This document shows positions 26,916 through 35,582 of a DNA stretch of 64,000 nucleotides, piece by piece (position 1 is the stretch's first letter; every line of letters starts with the position of its first letter). The notes beneath the pieces were generated by a model that was not told where the DNA came from, searched no databases, and saw only the letters and a program-made list of their open reading frames with translations. Source of the DNA: Planctomycetota bacterium (GTDB lineage: Bacteria > Planctomycetota > Phycisphaerae > WQYP01); contig JAJZDN010000003.1 in assembly GCA_021805985.1 (NCBI GenBank), forward strand, positions 60,572 to 124,571, in the 5' to 3' direction. The translations under genes were made by a program, and so were the position numbers.

Positions 26916-29489
26916 TCACGTGGCGATGTTGATTAAGTTTCCGCGAATGTCATACGCCTCAATAAGCACGGAATCATCGGGCAATGCCGCATCGGGCGTT
27001 ATGACAATTTTTTTCTCGGTGCGGTCTTCCATAGCCACCAACTCGCGGCGCTTTTTATTCAGCAGGTAACCGGCAACCGTCGGATAGACTTTTAAATCAA
27101 TCCGGGCGATTTCTTTGTGCAAAGTGGCGGCGGCCAAACGGCGCATCACATCCAGGGTGACACTTTCAGGCGTTTTAATCAGCGCGGCACCCCGGCAATG
27201 GGGGCAGTCCTGGTATATACCACGTTTCAAACTCGGTTTGACACGCTGGCGGGTCATTTCAATCATGCAGAACTGACTCATGCGAAGCACTTTGGTTTTG
27301 GCGCGATCGTTGCGCAACTCATCACGCAGCAGGCTTTCTATTTCCCGCTTATGCCGATCTTCCCGCATATCAATAAAATCGATGACAATCACCCCGCCCA
27401 GATCGCGCAAACGCAGTTGACGGCACAAATCGCCAATAGCATCTTTGTTGATATTGTAGGCGGTAAGCTCTGCATCACGCTGTTCACGATAGCGCCCGGA
27501 ATTAACATCCACCGCGACCAGCGCTTCCGTGGAATCAATAACCAGAGAACCGCCATTGGCCATTTCCACGCGGCGGCTGTTGATTTTTTCTATTTCGCGT
27601 TCCACGCCGTACCGGATAAACAGCGGCATGGGATCATGGTACAATTCAACCATGGTGGAATCCGGACTGGCGATGGTGAGGAAATCACGAATTCGCTCAG
27701 CCACATCCGGATCATCCACGACAATACGGTCCATTTCCTGCACCGCTAAATCCCGAATACTGCGAATGACCAGGTCACTTTCCTCATAAAGCAACGCAGG
27801 CGTGCGCTGGGTATCGAGCCGATGGGTAATGCGTTTCCAGATTCGCACCAGAAAATGCAGATCCTGCTGTAATTCCCGGGCCGTGCGGTCCATTCCGGCG
27901 GTGCGGATAATAAAACCGAGGTTCTCCGGCGGATTAAGTTCCCGCAAGAGGCGTTTCATGGCGCGGCGCTGTTCATCATCGGCGATTTTTCTGGAAACAC
28001 CCAAAGCGCTCATGCCCGGCATCATGACTAAATATCGCCCCGGCACGCTGATGTAGCTGGTCAGCGTGGGACCTTTTGTACCAATGCCTTCCTTGGTTAC
28101 CTGAACAATAATCTCCTGCCCGCGCCGCAGGCACTGCTGAATCGGCGGGCGCGAATGACGCGGCGTTTTGCGGCCCACGCGTTCCATAGGCGCAATGTGA
28201 TCATTGTCTACCAGTATTTCCGCATCTTCATCGAAAAGCTCATCAATTTCACCCCCCATTTCTTCAAAGTTGGCGGCCGAATCCGGTTCGGGAGATTGGG
28301 GTCCTTCAGAGGGCTCTGAAGCATCGGCTTTTTTGGCACCCGCGGCGTGCATTTTTGCAGTCGATTTATGGTGCTGCGGAAAATATTGTGGATGCAAATC
28401 ACTGATGTGCAGAAATCCGTTTTTACCGATTCCAAAATCGATAAACGCTGCCTGTATGCTCGGTTCGACATTGGTTACGCGGCCTTTGTAGATATTGCCC
28501 ACATGCAGATCATGGCTGGCCCGCTCGGTGTAAAGCTCTTCCAACACTCCCTGGCACACAATGGCAATGCGAACTTCTTCTGAATCCGCCACGTTCACCA
28601 GCATGATCTGTGGCGGCCCCTTCTTCTGGGCAACAGGCTTGGATGCCGGCACTTCGCCATCCATGACATCCACTTCATGAGCCGCAGTGTCGGACGGTGC
28701 GACGTTATTAGTATCCAGCGGACGCGATGAAGTAGCTTCCTGCATCGGGGACGGCGGAGCCATCGTGACACTTTCTGTCGGGGCGGCGTTGCCGGCCGGA
28801 TCAGCCTGCCGACGGGACTGATGACGATGCACCGGTGCCGGGGGGACTAAATCGGGAATAAGCGAATCGGTTATTCCACCGGAGGTTATGCTGCGCGCGG
28901 TACCCGTCGGGCGGAATTGATGCCTCACTTTTCCCTGACTAAAGGATCGCCGGTTGGAATGGCGCGCCAGACCCGGCGCGGCGCGTGCTACAAGTCGATC
29001 TGGATTAGGACGCTGAACCGCGTACCCCGCGCTGCCCACTGCGCTGGGTGCTGAAGCCACAGGTGCGGGCAATGCAGTGAGCTGGGGATCTTCCGATGCT
29101 GGATTCTCCAAGGGCGGTTCCGCCAGGGGCGTGGCAGCAGCAGGTGCCGCCGGATCAGCCTCACGGGCACCCGACGCTTCCGGCAATACTGGGTCAGAGC
29201 CGGCGCTCTGATAAACGGCAGGTAACGCTGCCAGTGCGTCAGGCTCCGCTGTGACCGCTGCCTCGGCAGTTGGCGCGGGAGCTTTACGGCGCACGGTCTT
29301 GCCGCGCCCGCGTCCGCCGCGCCCTCTGCCGCCCCGCCGCCGCCGGCGCGGTTTCGCTGCATCTGCAGAATCATCTCCTGAGATTGCTTCCGCCGGCCCA
29401 GCGATCAAATCACCTGGCGAAGCGGATTCAGGAACAGACAGTGTGTCAGGGGGCAATTCCGAACGTTCTTCGGATGAATCAAATTTCAT
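26916..29489 (-). CDS. ribonuclease E/G family endoribonuclease
   Basis: An endonuclease that starts mRNA decay and trims rRNA/tRNA. The first 290 residues are low complexity, Pro/Ala-rich with an Arg/Gly patch (RRRRRGGRGRGGRGRG). The RNase core starts near IMLVNVADSEEVRIAI. The S1 domain (GNIYKGRVTNVEPSIQAAFIDFG, then NGFLHISDL) is interrupted by about 90 acidic residues before GQEIIVQVTKEGIGTKG. The catalytic site is intact (EALVAVDVNSGRY, LGGVIVIDFIDM), as is the Zn-link CPHCRG. ATG 29489 is preferred over TTG 29504. The basic N-extension replaces the C-terminal scaffold seen in E. coli RNase E. Confidence 0.92.
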   Translation of the reverse strand: MKFDSSEERSELPPDTLSVPESASPGDLIAGPAEAISGDDSADAAKPRRRRRGGRGRGGRGRGKTVRRKAPAPTAEAAVTAEPDALAALPAVYQSAGSDPVLPEASGAREADPAAPAAATPLAEPPLENPASEDPQLTALPAPVASAPSAVGSAGYAVQRPNPDRLVARAAPGLARHSNRRSFSQGKVRHQFRPTGTARSITSGGITDSLIPDLVPPAPVHRHQSRRQADPAGNAAPTESVTMAPPSPMQEATSSRPLDTNNVAPSDTAAHEVDVMDGEVPASKPVAQKKGPPQIMLVNVADSEEVRIAIVCQGVLEELYTERASHDLHVGNIYKGRVTNVEPSIQAAFIDFGIGKNGFLHISDLHPQYFPQHHKSTAKMHAAGAKKADASEPSEGPQSPEPDSAANFEEMGGEIDELFDEDAEILVDNDHIAPMERVGRKTPRHSRPPIQQCLRRGQEIIVQVTKEGIGTKGPTLTSYISVPGRYLVMMPGMSALGVSRKIADDEQRRAMKRLLRELNPPENLGFIIRTAGMDRTARELQQDLHFLVRIWKRITHRLDTQRTPALLYEESDLVIRSIRDLAVQEMDRIVVDDPDVAERIRDFLTIASPDSTMVELYHDPMPLFIRYGVEREIEKINSRRVEMANGGSLVIDSTEALVAVDVNSGRYREQRDAELTAYNINKDAIGDLCRQLRLRDLGGVIVIDFIDMREDRHKREIESLLRDELRNDRAKTKVLRMSQFCMIEMTRQRVKPSLKRGIYQDCPHCRGAALIKTPESVTLDVMRRLAAATLHKEIARIDLKVYPTVAGYLLNKKRRELVAMEDRTEKKIVITPDAALPDDSVLIEAYDIRGNLINIAT

Positions 29490-29619
29490 GGTATTTATAA
29501 ACAAGCCTCACGAGAAAATATTAAATACACTCAACCCTCACCGCCGACTTCAGTCGCGGATAAATCTGCTGAATTATATGGACTTTTTATCAACAAGTCT
29601 ACGATGAAATTATTGGCCT

Positions 29620-30927
29620 TCAGGATATCGTAGGCTGCTTGCGGGCTTTTTCCTGTTTTATGATTTCCAGGAGCTTTGGCATGTGTTTTTGCATTTCCCG
29701 GGCCGTTGCGGATTCGGGATACACATCCAGCACACGCTGGGCAATGGCAACGGCTTCCTGGTGTCGCTGACGTTTGATAAGATCGGCGTATTGGGTTTCC
29801 AGTTCATGGCGGGTCTGAATTTCGGCATTTTGCCGCAATGTTGTTAGATCGGCGCGGATTTTTTCGGCGAGTTTTTCATCCGGGTAGCGCTCCAATATCT
29901 GTTGCGCCAAACTACTGGCGCGAACCCATTGGCGATGATCAACCGAGTCTTTATAGTCGCCCATCAACATTGCCAGACCGTCCCGATGCCAGGCATGATA
30001 TTCGTGCCGGATCTGCTTGAGCAGATCCTGAATGTCAGGCTCATCAGGATAGCGGGCTTCGAGCGTATCGGTAATCTGCTGCACCTGATCCCAGGCGTTA
30101 ATCGCCATGTAGTGCTGCAATTTTTCACGTGCCACCTGTAAATCCTGCCGAACTTTTTCACGTTGCTTATGGACCAGGTCATCGGTGAGCGTCTGGGCCA
30201 GTGGATCACCTGGAAGATTTTCCCGGATTTTTTTGATCAGGTGTCGCGCCACGTTCCATTGTTCGCTCTGGATGGCGGCTTGAAATTCCGTAGTCAGCGC
30301 AGCCTTCCGCTTTTCCAGCAGTCCGGCCGCCCATTGCTGACGCTGGACTTCAGTAAGCAACGCCGCATCACGCAGTTGTGTTAAAAGTTCCAGAATTTGC
30401 GCAGAGGCATCGGGCGACACCGGCGGTGCGGCAAACAAGCCATCGGTTCCCGCCGGTTGCGTGTTTGCCGGCGCGGTCTCAACTGATTTGGGCGGTGTTG
30501 CGAACGAGGTCCCGGCCGCGGTCGACACAATCTGATCAACCGCCGAATGTAAATGCAGCAGGTGGCGCTCCATATTAGCGGAAATCTGCACCTGCTCCTG
30601 TGCACTGCGGGCCAGAAAGCGGAAGTGCTTGAGCAGCAAAAGCTGCCCTCGGATAATCACCGCGAGTGCCAGATAAATCAGAACCGCCAACAAGGCTCCC
30701 CCGATAATGCCCAGGGGCACCACCAGAGCCATGGGGCCGGGAACGCCGTTGTGCCGTGCCGCAGCAAATGCTATGAGCGCAGAAATAATCGCGGCACCCA
30801 GAATAATCCATACCAGGACAAGCAAAAGTCCGCGCGTCACCGTCATGCCGGCGGTGGAGTTTGGAGCGTCATACAATGGGTTGGTGTTACCCGCCAACGG
30901 AGATAAAGAGGAGACTTCCTGCGGCAT
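29620..30927 (-). CDS. membrane-anchored TPR-like protein, function unknown
   Basis: 435 residues; start ATG 30927 has GGAGG five bases upstream. Two membrane helices lie near the N-terminus (about 27-55 and 66-92). The remaining 330 residues are helical and charged, with TPR-like units such as AQQILERYPDEKLAEKIRADL and IAQRVLDVYPESATAREM that end near the C-terminus. A Pro/Ala-rich linker sits at about 150-175. It is likely a cytoplasmic solenoid fixed to the inner membrane. I do not recognise a named family. It lies just downstream of the rhamnosidase on the same strand. Confidence 0.65.
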   Translation of the reverse strand: MPQEVSSLSPLAGNTNPLYDAPNSTAGMTVTRGLLLVLVWIILGAAIISALIAFAAARHNGVPGPMALVVPLGIIGGALLAVLIYLALAVIIRGQLLLLKHFRFLARSAQEQVQISANMERHLLHLHSAVDQIVSTAAGTSFATPPKSVETAPANTQPAGTDGLFAAPPVSPDASAQILELLTQLRDAALLTEVQRQQWAAGLLEKRKAALTTEFQAAIQSEQWNVARHLIKKIRENLPGDPLAQTLTDDLVHKQREKVRQDLQVAREKLQHYMAINAWDQVQQITDTLEARYPDEPDIQDLLKQIRHEYHAWHRDGLAMLMGDYKDSVDHRQWVRASSLAQQILERYPDEKLAEKIRADLTTLRQNAEIQTRHELETQYADLIKRQRHQEAVAIAQRVLDVYPESATAREMQKHMPKLLEIIKQEKARKQPTIS

Positions 30928-31035
30928 ATAAACCTCCGGCAATGCACTGGGATTGTAGTTGTAACCCGGCTAATTGCCAAGGAACGGTGCCAGAACGGTG
31001 CCAGAACGTGGTGCTCCTGATCAGGACTTTCCTTT

Positions 31036-33978
31036 TCACCGGTATTGGCAGGTACACCGATAGCTTCCCGGCTGAACCGCCAAAATAGTCTGGCCACGCA
31101 TGATACGCACCACTCCCACAGCGGAGGCCGTCAATAAATGGTGATTGATTCGAATCGTATGCGGATCGTTTGTGGGGACATAAACGCGGGCCGCCGTGCC
31201 AGGCGGAATGACAAATCTCAGAATCAACCGATGTCCGACGCGGTGCCAATTGCTGACAATTTTGCCAAGCACGGAATCATAACTGGTGTGAACCCATTTG
31301 AGATTCTTTGGAACAGATGGGCGAATTTCCAGTTGCCGACCAGGCGCTTTCGCCATGTCGATACGTATACCGCCTAAGCCGTTGTAAAACCATTGTTCAA
31401 TATGCCCCAGCATAAAGTGATCCTGGGAATCGTCGGCGTTGCAATTCCAGGCCTCTGTTAATGCTGTAGCCCCCTGCGCAATCTGATATCCGTAGCTTGG
31501 CGGAGTGGTCTGCGTGGCCATTTTATAAAGCAAAGACGATTGCCCTGCGTCCATTAATGCCTGGACCACATAATGAAAGCCAATATCACCTGCCGTGGTG
31601 TGATAGCCATGCTTGCGAATATTGGCTATTAAGTTAGCGAGCACTTTTGAGCGATCCGCTTTTTTGACAATGCCGGTCGCTAGAGCCATGGCATTGGCAC
31701 ATTGGCTGCCACGATCATATTGGCCGGTTGCGGGGTGATAGAAGGTGCGGTTGAAGGCCGCCCGAACTTGCCGGGCTAATGCGGCATAATGCCGCGCGGC
31801 AGCCTGATGTCCCAACAGGCGTGCTATTTTCACCAAGGCCGTTAAGTCCCGATACCACGTCGCGGTAGCGGTTACGCCCATGGACGTCAATTGCTCGAAC
31901 CCCGGTGCTCCCGGCCCCAGGTCAAACCAGTCGCCCAGGCCATACGCGAGAATATTATTGCTCGCCCGTGTTTTCAGATAGTGCAGGTAACGGACCATCA
32001 TCGGATAATTTTGCGATAATATCCGCTTATCGCCAAAGTATTGGTAGGTCAGGAAGGGATCAAGCACGCACGCGCTGCCCCATTCCGGGGAATCGGTAAA
32101 TCCGCCGGGATAGTTGAAATAATCCGGCGCAAAATCAGGGATCATGCCGTTTGGCCACTGTGCATCACGCATGTTGGCGGCAGTTTGCTCATACAATTTT
32201 GGCACGAAATAATTGTCCATAATCCCCGGCCCTACCAGGTAGGTGTCTTCCAGCCACCCGGTTTTCTCCCGCGTGGGGCAATCGGTGATAATGCTGGTCA
32301 TGTTGTTGACCATGGCCATGGTGATGAGGTGACTGATTTTATTGAGCAGCTTATTACTGCATGTAAAATGTCCGACTGTCGGGGACGACGTGTGCGTCGC
32401 CTGCCCGATGACGCTTAATACGACCGGCTTGGCACCCGGATGTGGACCGCTTGCCGCTAGCGCATCAATTTGGACGTAACGAAAACCGAAATAGGAAAAA
32501 ATAGGATGAAACGTTTCCACACCTTTACCGTCCAGCGTGTAAATACACCAGATCGGACCGGCGCAGGATTGCCACTCTGTGCCATTGGACTGCAATAATT
32601 CAGATGGGTACACGATCAATCGGGATCCCGCTGGCCCCGTGGCCTTGATAACGAATCGCCCCGCCATGTTCTGCCCCAGATCATATACCGTTACGCCCGG
32701 ATTTAGATGGGTGATGCGAACCGCTTTATAAGTACGCATGATTTTTACCGCCGGCGCGATTTGCGGCGTCAACTTGCCGCCCGGACCCTTAACCACCATG
32801 GCGCGCGGCCACCGGCTATCATTAAATTCAGGCTTCTTCCAGCCGGAAATATTATCCAACGCGTTGTAATCTTCCCCACCATAAATGGACGAAAACATCA
32901 CCGGACCGGGCTTCGTGCGCCACCGGCCATTGCTGACAATGTTGACCCCAGTTCCATCGGTGAACGTGATGTGCAGTTGCAGAATGAGCTTTGGCCGACC
33001 GTAGGGATTAGGCGCATGTTCGTAACGCTGCGTCCCCTCGGGGCAATCATACATGCCCGTACCGAGCATTACGCCAATGGCGTTGCGCCCGTGCCGCAAT
33101 AAAGAACTGACATTGTAGCGGTTATACAAAACCGTCTTTTTATAATCCGTCCAGCCCGGCTGCATGACATCATCACCGACCTTATGGCCATTGATAAACA
33201 AATCGTATTGACCCAGACCAGAAACAGAAACCGTCGCGTGCGCGATTTGGCGGCTGATTGCAAATTCATGCCTGAACAGCGGTAACGCATGTCGCGGATT
33301 GGGCTGATGGCCCCACGGGCCGCCGCCGAATCGGGTAATCCTATGGGCAGGTTTCCAATCCGCGGCTTGGAAGCCGGGGCGATTCCAGTCGGAAGGAGGT
33401 TGCACTTGGGTTGCCAACCATTTTGTATTGATCGGCACGTAAATCTTGGTGCCGGAGTCCAGCACAATGGTCAGCACGCCGATCAGTCCGGCGTGATTAA
33501 TATTATCACCGGAATTACTGGCGGCAATGGCCAACGCGTTCACGCCCCCGTGCAGCAATCGCGTGACATCCGGTTGATAAATCGTATTCCAGTTGCCCCC
33601 CCGCCATTGTGTATTTTGTGCCGCCGGTGTCCCGTTGACATAAAGAGTGAACTGCTCATCGGCCGTAAGATTGAACATGGCCTTACGAATGACCGCCTTT
33701 GCCGGCAGGATAATTTCGCGGCGAAACCAGGCATTGGTTCCGGCTGTGCCGCCGCCGCCGCTGGCACCCCATACCCAACTCAATTTCTGCAGCGGGTTAT
33801 CAAGTAGCAAAGGAGCAGCGATCCATTGGGCGTTCCAGCGTGTAGTCGGAGATAGCGCATGGAGGTCTTTCCGCAGTTGTGCTGTACGCAGGGCGGCAAC
33901 GCATTGGCCGGCAAGTATCATCACGCCCATGCAGGCGACAGCGGCAAAACTCTTCCAATGTGCGGTCCGCAACTTCAT
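31036..33978 (-). CDS. secreted alpha-L-rhamnosidase, GH78
   Basis: Removes terminal alpha-L-rhamnose from plant or algal glycans. A signal peptide (AAVACMGVMILAGQCVAA) is followed by N-terminal beta-sandwich domains (WNAQWIAAP, FRREIILPAKA, QYDLFINGHKVGDDVMQPGWT, IYGGEDYNA) and the (alpha/alpha)6 catalytic barrel with DCPTREKTGWLEDTYL, whose Glu and Asp are the GH78 catalytic candidates, then GATALTEAW and DSQDHFMLGHIEQWFYNGLGGI. 980 residues fits the family. The secreted location and the nearby sugar regulators point to polysaccharide use. Confidence 0.93.
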   Translation of the reverse strand: MKLRTAHWKSFAAVACMGVMILAGQCVAALRTAQLRKDLHALSPTTRWNAQWIAAPLLLDNPLQKLSWVWGASGGGGTAGTNAWFRREIILPAKAVIRKAMFNLTADEQFTLYVNGTPAAQNTQWRGGNWNTIYQPDVTRLLHGGVNALAIAASNSGDNINHAGLIGVLTIVLDSGTKIYVPINTKWLATQVQPPSDWNRPGFQAADWKPAHRITRFGGGPWGHQPNPRHALPLFRHEFAISRQIAHATVSVSGLGQYDLFINGHKVGDDVMQPGWTDYKKTVLYNRYNVSSLLRHGRNAIGVMLGTGMYDCPEGTQRYEHAPNPYGRPKLILQLHITFTDGTGVNIVSNGRWRTKPGPVMFSSIYGGEDYNALDNISGWKKPEFNDSRWPRAMVVKGPGGKLTPQIAPAVKIMRTYKAVRITHLNPGVTVYDLGQNMAGRFVIKATGPAGSRLIVYPSELLQSNGTEWQSCAGPIWCIYTLDGKGVETFHPIFSYFGFRYVQIDALAASGPHPGAKPVVLSVIGQATHTSSPTVGHFTCSNKLLNKISHLITMAMVNNMTSIITDCPTREKTGWLEDTYLVGPGIMDNYFVPKLYEQTAANMRDAQWPNGMIPDFAPDYFNYPGGFTDSPEWGSACVLDPFLTYQYFGDKRILSQNYPMMVRYLHYLKTRASNNILAYGLGDWFDLGPGAPGFEQLTSMGVTATATWYRDLTALVKIARLLGHQAAARHYAALARQVRAAFNRTFYHPATGQYDRGSQCANAMALATGIVKKADRSKVLANLIANIRKHGYHTTAGDIGFHYVVQALMDAGQSSLLYKMATQTTPPSYGYQIAQGATALTEAWNCNADDSQDHFMLGHIEQWFYNGLGGIRIDMAKAPGRQLEIRPSVPKNLKWVHTSYDSVLGKIVSNWHRVGHRLILRFVIPPGTAARVYVPTNDPHTIRINHHLLTASAVGVVRIMRGQTILAVQPGSYRCTCQYR

Positions 33979-34313
33979 CCCATCTACCTTTCAACTCAAA
34001 AATTTGTACTTAATCCAGCTTCTTGGCAACTACGACCCCTAATTCCCCCGTCCGCAGGCTGCCTTTTCGCAGCGCAGAGAGTGGCTGAATGCCAACGCGC
34101 CGCGCCCTGTATAACCGCTGCTCTGCTTGCGACACCTGTCACTGGCGCAAAGGCTTTACCTGTTGAGATTCATCTTACGCTCGTAGGTCAAAAAATTCCA
34201 CCGGCTCAACCGCCTCATCCATCGCCTTATCCACCGGCGTATCCACCGGCCGTTGCGAATATTACGGTCGTCAATTACGCTTATGTTTTACACAACATGT
34301 GGAGCGGCGGCAG
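33979..34313. other. intergenic region with imperfect CCACCGG repeats
   Basis: About 335 bases before the TOTE primase fragment. Motifs of the type TCCACCGG/CCACCGGC recur between 34190 and 34255. Nothing else recognised; the rhamnosidase promoter should be here. Confidence 0.4.
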
Positions 34314-34835
34314 ATGAGAAATTCCATTGAACTACCGGTTCTTCGAAGCCAAAGTCTGGAATTTGAAAAGCCTCTTGAGCCGGTAAGCCGTGATTCCTCA
34401 CCTGCATTAAAAGTTTCTTTATTTCGCGCGCTGTTTCGTGGACGCACCGATGTTTATCCGCAGCGTTTTCAGAGCCGAAAAACCGGCAAATCCGGATATC
34501 AACCGGCGTGCGGCAATGAATGGGTTCGTGGAATCTGTGACAAGCCGAAGATTAAGTGCATGCAGTGCGCCAATAGCCGCTTTTTGCCCGTCACCGATGA
34601 AGTTGTCCGCCAACATCTTTCCGGAAAAAGCGGCGATGGCAAAGATTTTGTGATGGGCGTTTATCCGATGCTGCAGGACGAAACATGTTTTTTCCTGGCG
34701 GAGGATATCGGCAAACAATTAAGCCTGGTGCTGGACGCAATTCTGCGGGCGATGACCGCCCGGCAGGTATCGTCCTCCCCCTCTCCGGCCAGCGCCCGAC
34801 CCTATTGCGCGTTGCCCAGCAACAACGTCATATGA
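34314..34835 (+). pseudogene. truncated TOTE-type archaeo-eukaryotic primase (AEP) domain
   Basis: A 173-codon frame with GGAG 9 bases before ATG 34314. Residues from about 35 to 130 match the start of the AEP primase domain of TOTE conflict-system proteins: LFRALFRGRTDVYPQRF, SRKTGKSGYQPACGNEW, KIKCMQCANSRFLPVTDEV, FVMGVYPMLQDETCFFLAED. After that the match stops, exactly where the catalytic part of the domain would continue; the remaining 45 residues are not family-like. Full-length members also carry a helicase and other modules that are missing here. It is therefore a relic of a larger protein, possibly delivered with mobile DNA. Confidence 0.75.
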
Positions 34836-34965
34836 TTCAAATCGATTTCCCTCAAAGTTGCTCACGCGGCTGGAAATAGGATGCCATGGCGGATATTCTT
34901 TTGAATGGTGCGTGCCGGGGTACAATGTAATAATGCCACACCGGGCGAAAAACGGAATCGACGCT

Positions 34966-35511
34966 ATGACGGATAACCCTTCCAATGCTTTAGCAAACTC
35001 CCGACGGCAGTTTGTCGATTTGTGGGGGCAGATGGCCGGGCACTGGGGCGTCAACCGTACTATGGCCCAGATGCACGCCCTGCTGATGGTCTCAGCTGCG
35101 CCTATGACCGCCGAACAGATCATGAAGGAATTGGGGATTTCCCGCGGCAGTGTGAGCATGAATCTACGCGATCTGGTGAATTGGGGAATCGTGCGACGCA
35201 CCAGTTCCCCGGGCGATCGTCGCGATTTTTTCACCACCGAAGGGGATGTATGGGTGGTATTCCAGAATATCTTTCGCGAGCGCAAACGCCGCGAGCTGGA
35301 CCCGCTGCTCAATAGACTCGAAGCGTGTCTGCAATCTGCTGGCAGCGTGCCGGCTGACCCCGCCGAGCAGGCCGACCATGCGGCCTATGTCGAACGGATG
35401 CGGGAATTAATCCATTTTTTTTCGGTATTTCATCGCATATTCGGGCATATTGCCCAGCAGCCGCCGGGGACTTTAGCCAAAATGACTGCCATGCTGGAGC
35501 AAATGTTGTAG
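34966..35511 (+). CDS. GbsR/MarR-family transcriptional regulator
   Basis: A 181-residue winged-helix protein: HWGVNRTMAQMHALLMVS, then APMTAEQIMKELGISRGSVS and the wing GIVRRTSSPGDRRDFFTT. This is the GbsR-like branch, whose characterised member represses choline/glycine-betaine uptake genes in Bacillus; the effector here is unknown. ATG 34966 is preferred over 34858 and 34933 by its CGGA 9-10 bases upstream and by family length. It precedes a histidine kinase by 71 bases and may be co-transcribed. Confidence 0.85.
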   Translation: MTDNPSNALANSRRQFVDLWGQMAGHWGVNRTMAQMHALLMVSAAPMTAEQIMKELGISRGSVSMNLRDLVNWGIVRRTSSPGDRRDFFTTEGDVWVVFQNIFRERKRRELDPLLNRLEACLQSAGSVPADPAEQADHAAYVERMRELIHFFSVFHRIFGHIAQQPPGTLAKMTAMLEQML

Positions 35512-35582
35512 CATGGCTGGCCGCAGGCAACGCGGCCGATTATCATCGCGGTAAAATTACCGGCGGGTTTAGTGAGAAATAA

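Noticed and set aside
34685..34879. Frame continuing the TOTE primase after a shift
   Set aside because: The peptide does not resemble the next part of the AEP domain, so I treat the fragment as truncated, not frameshifted.
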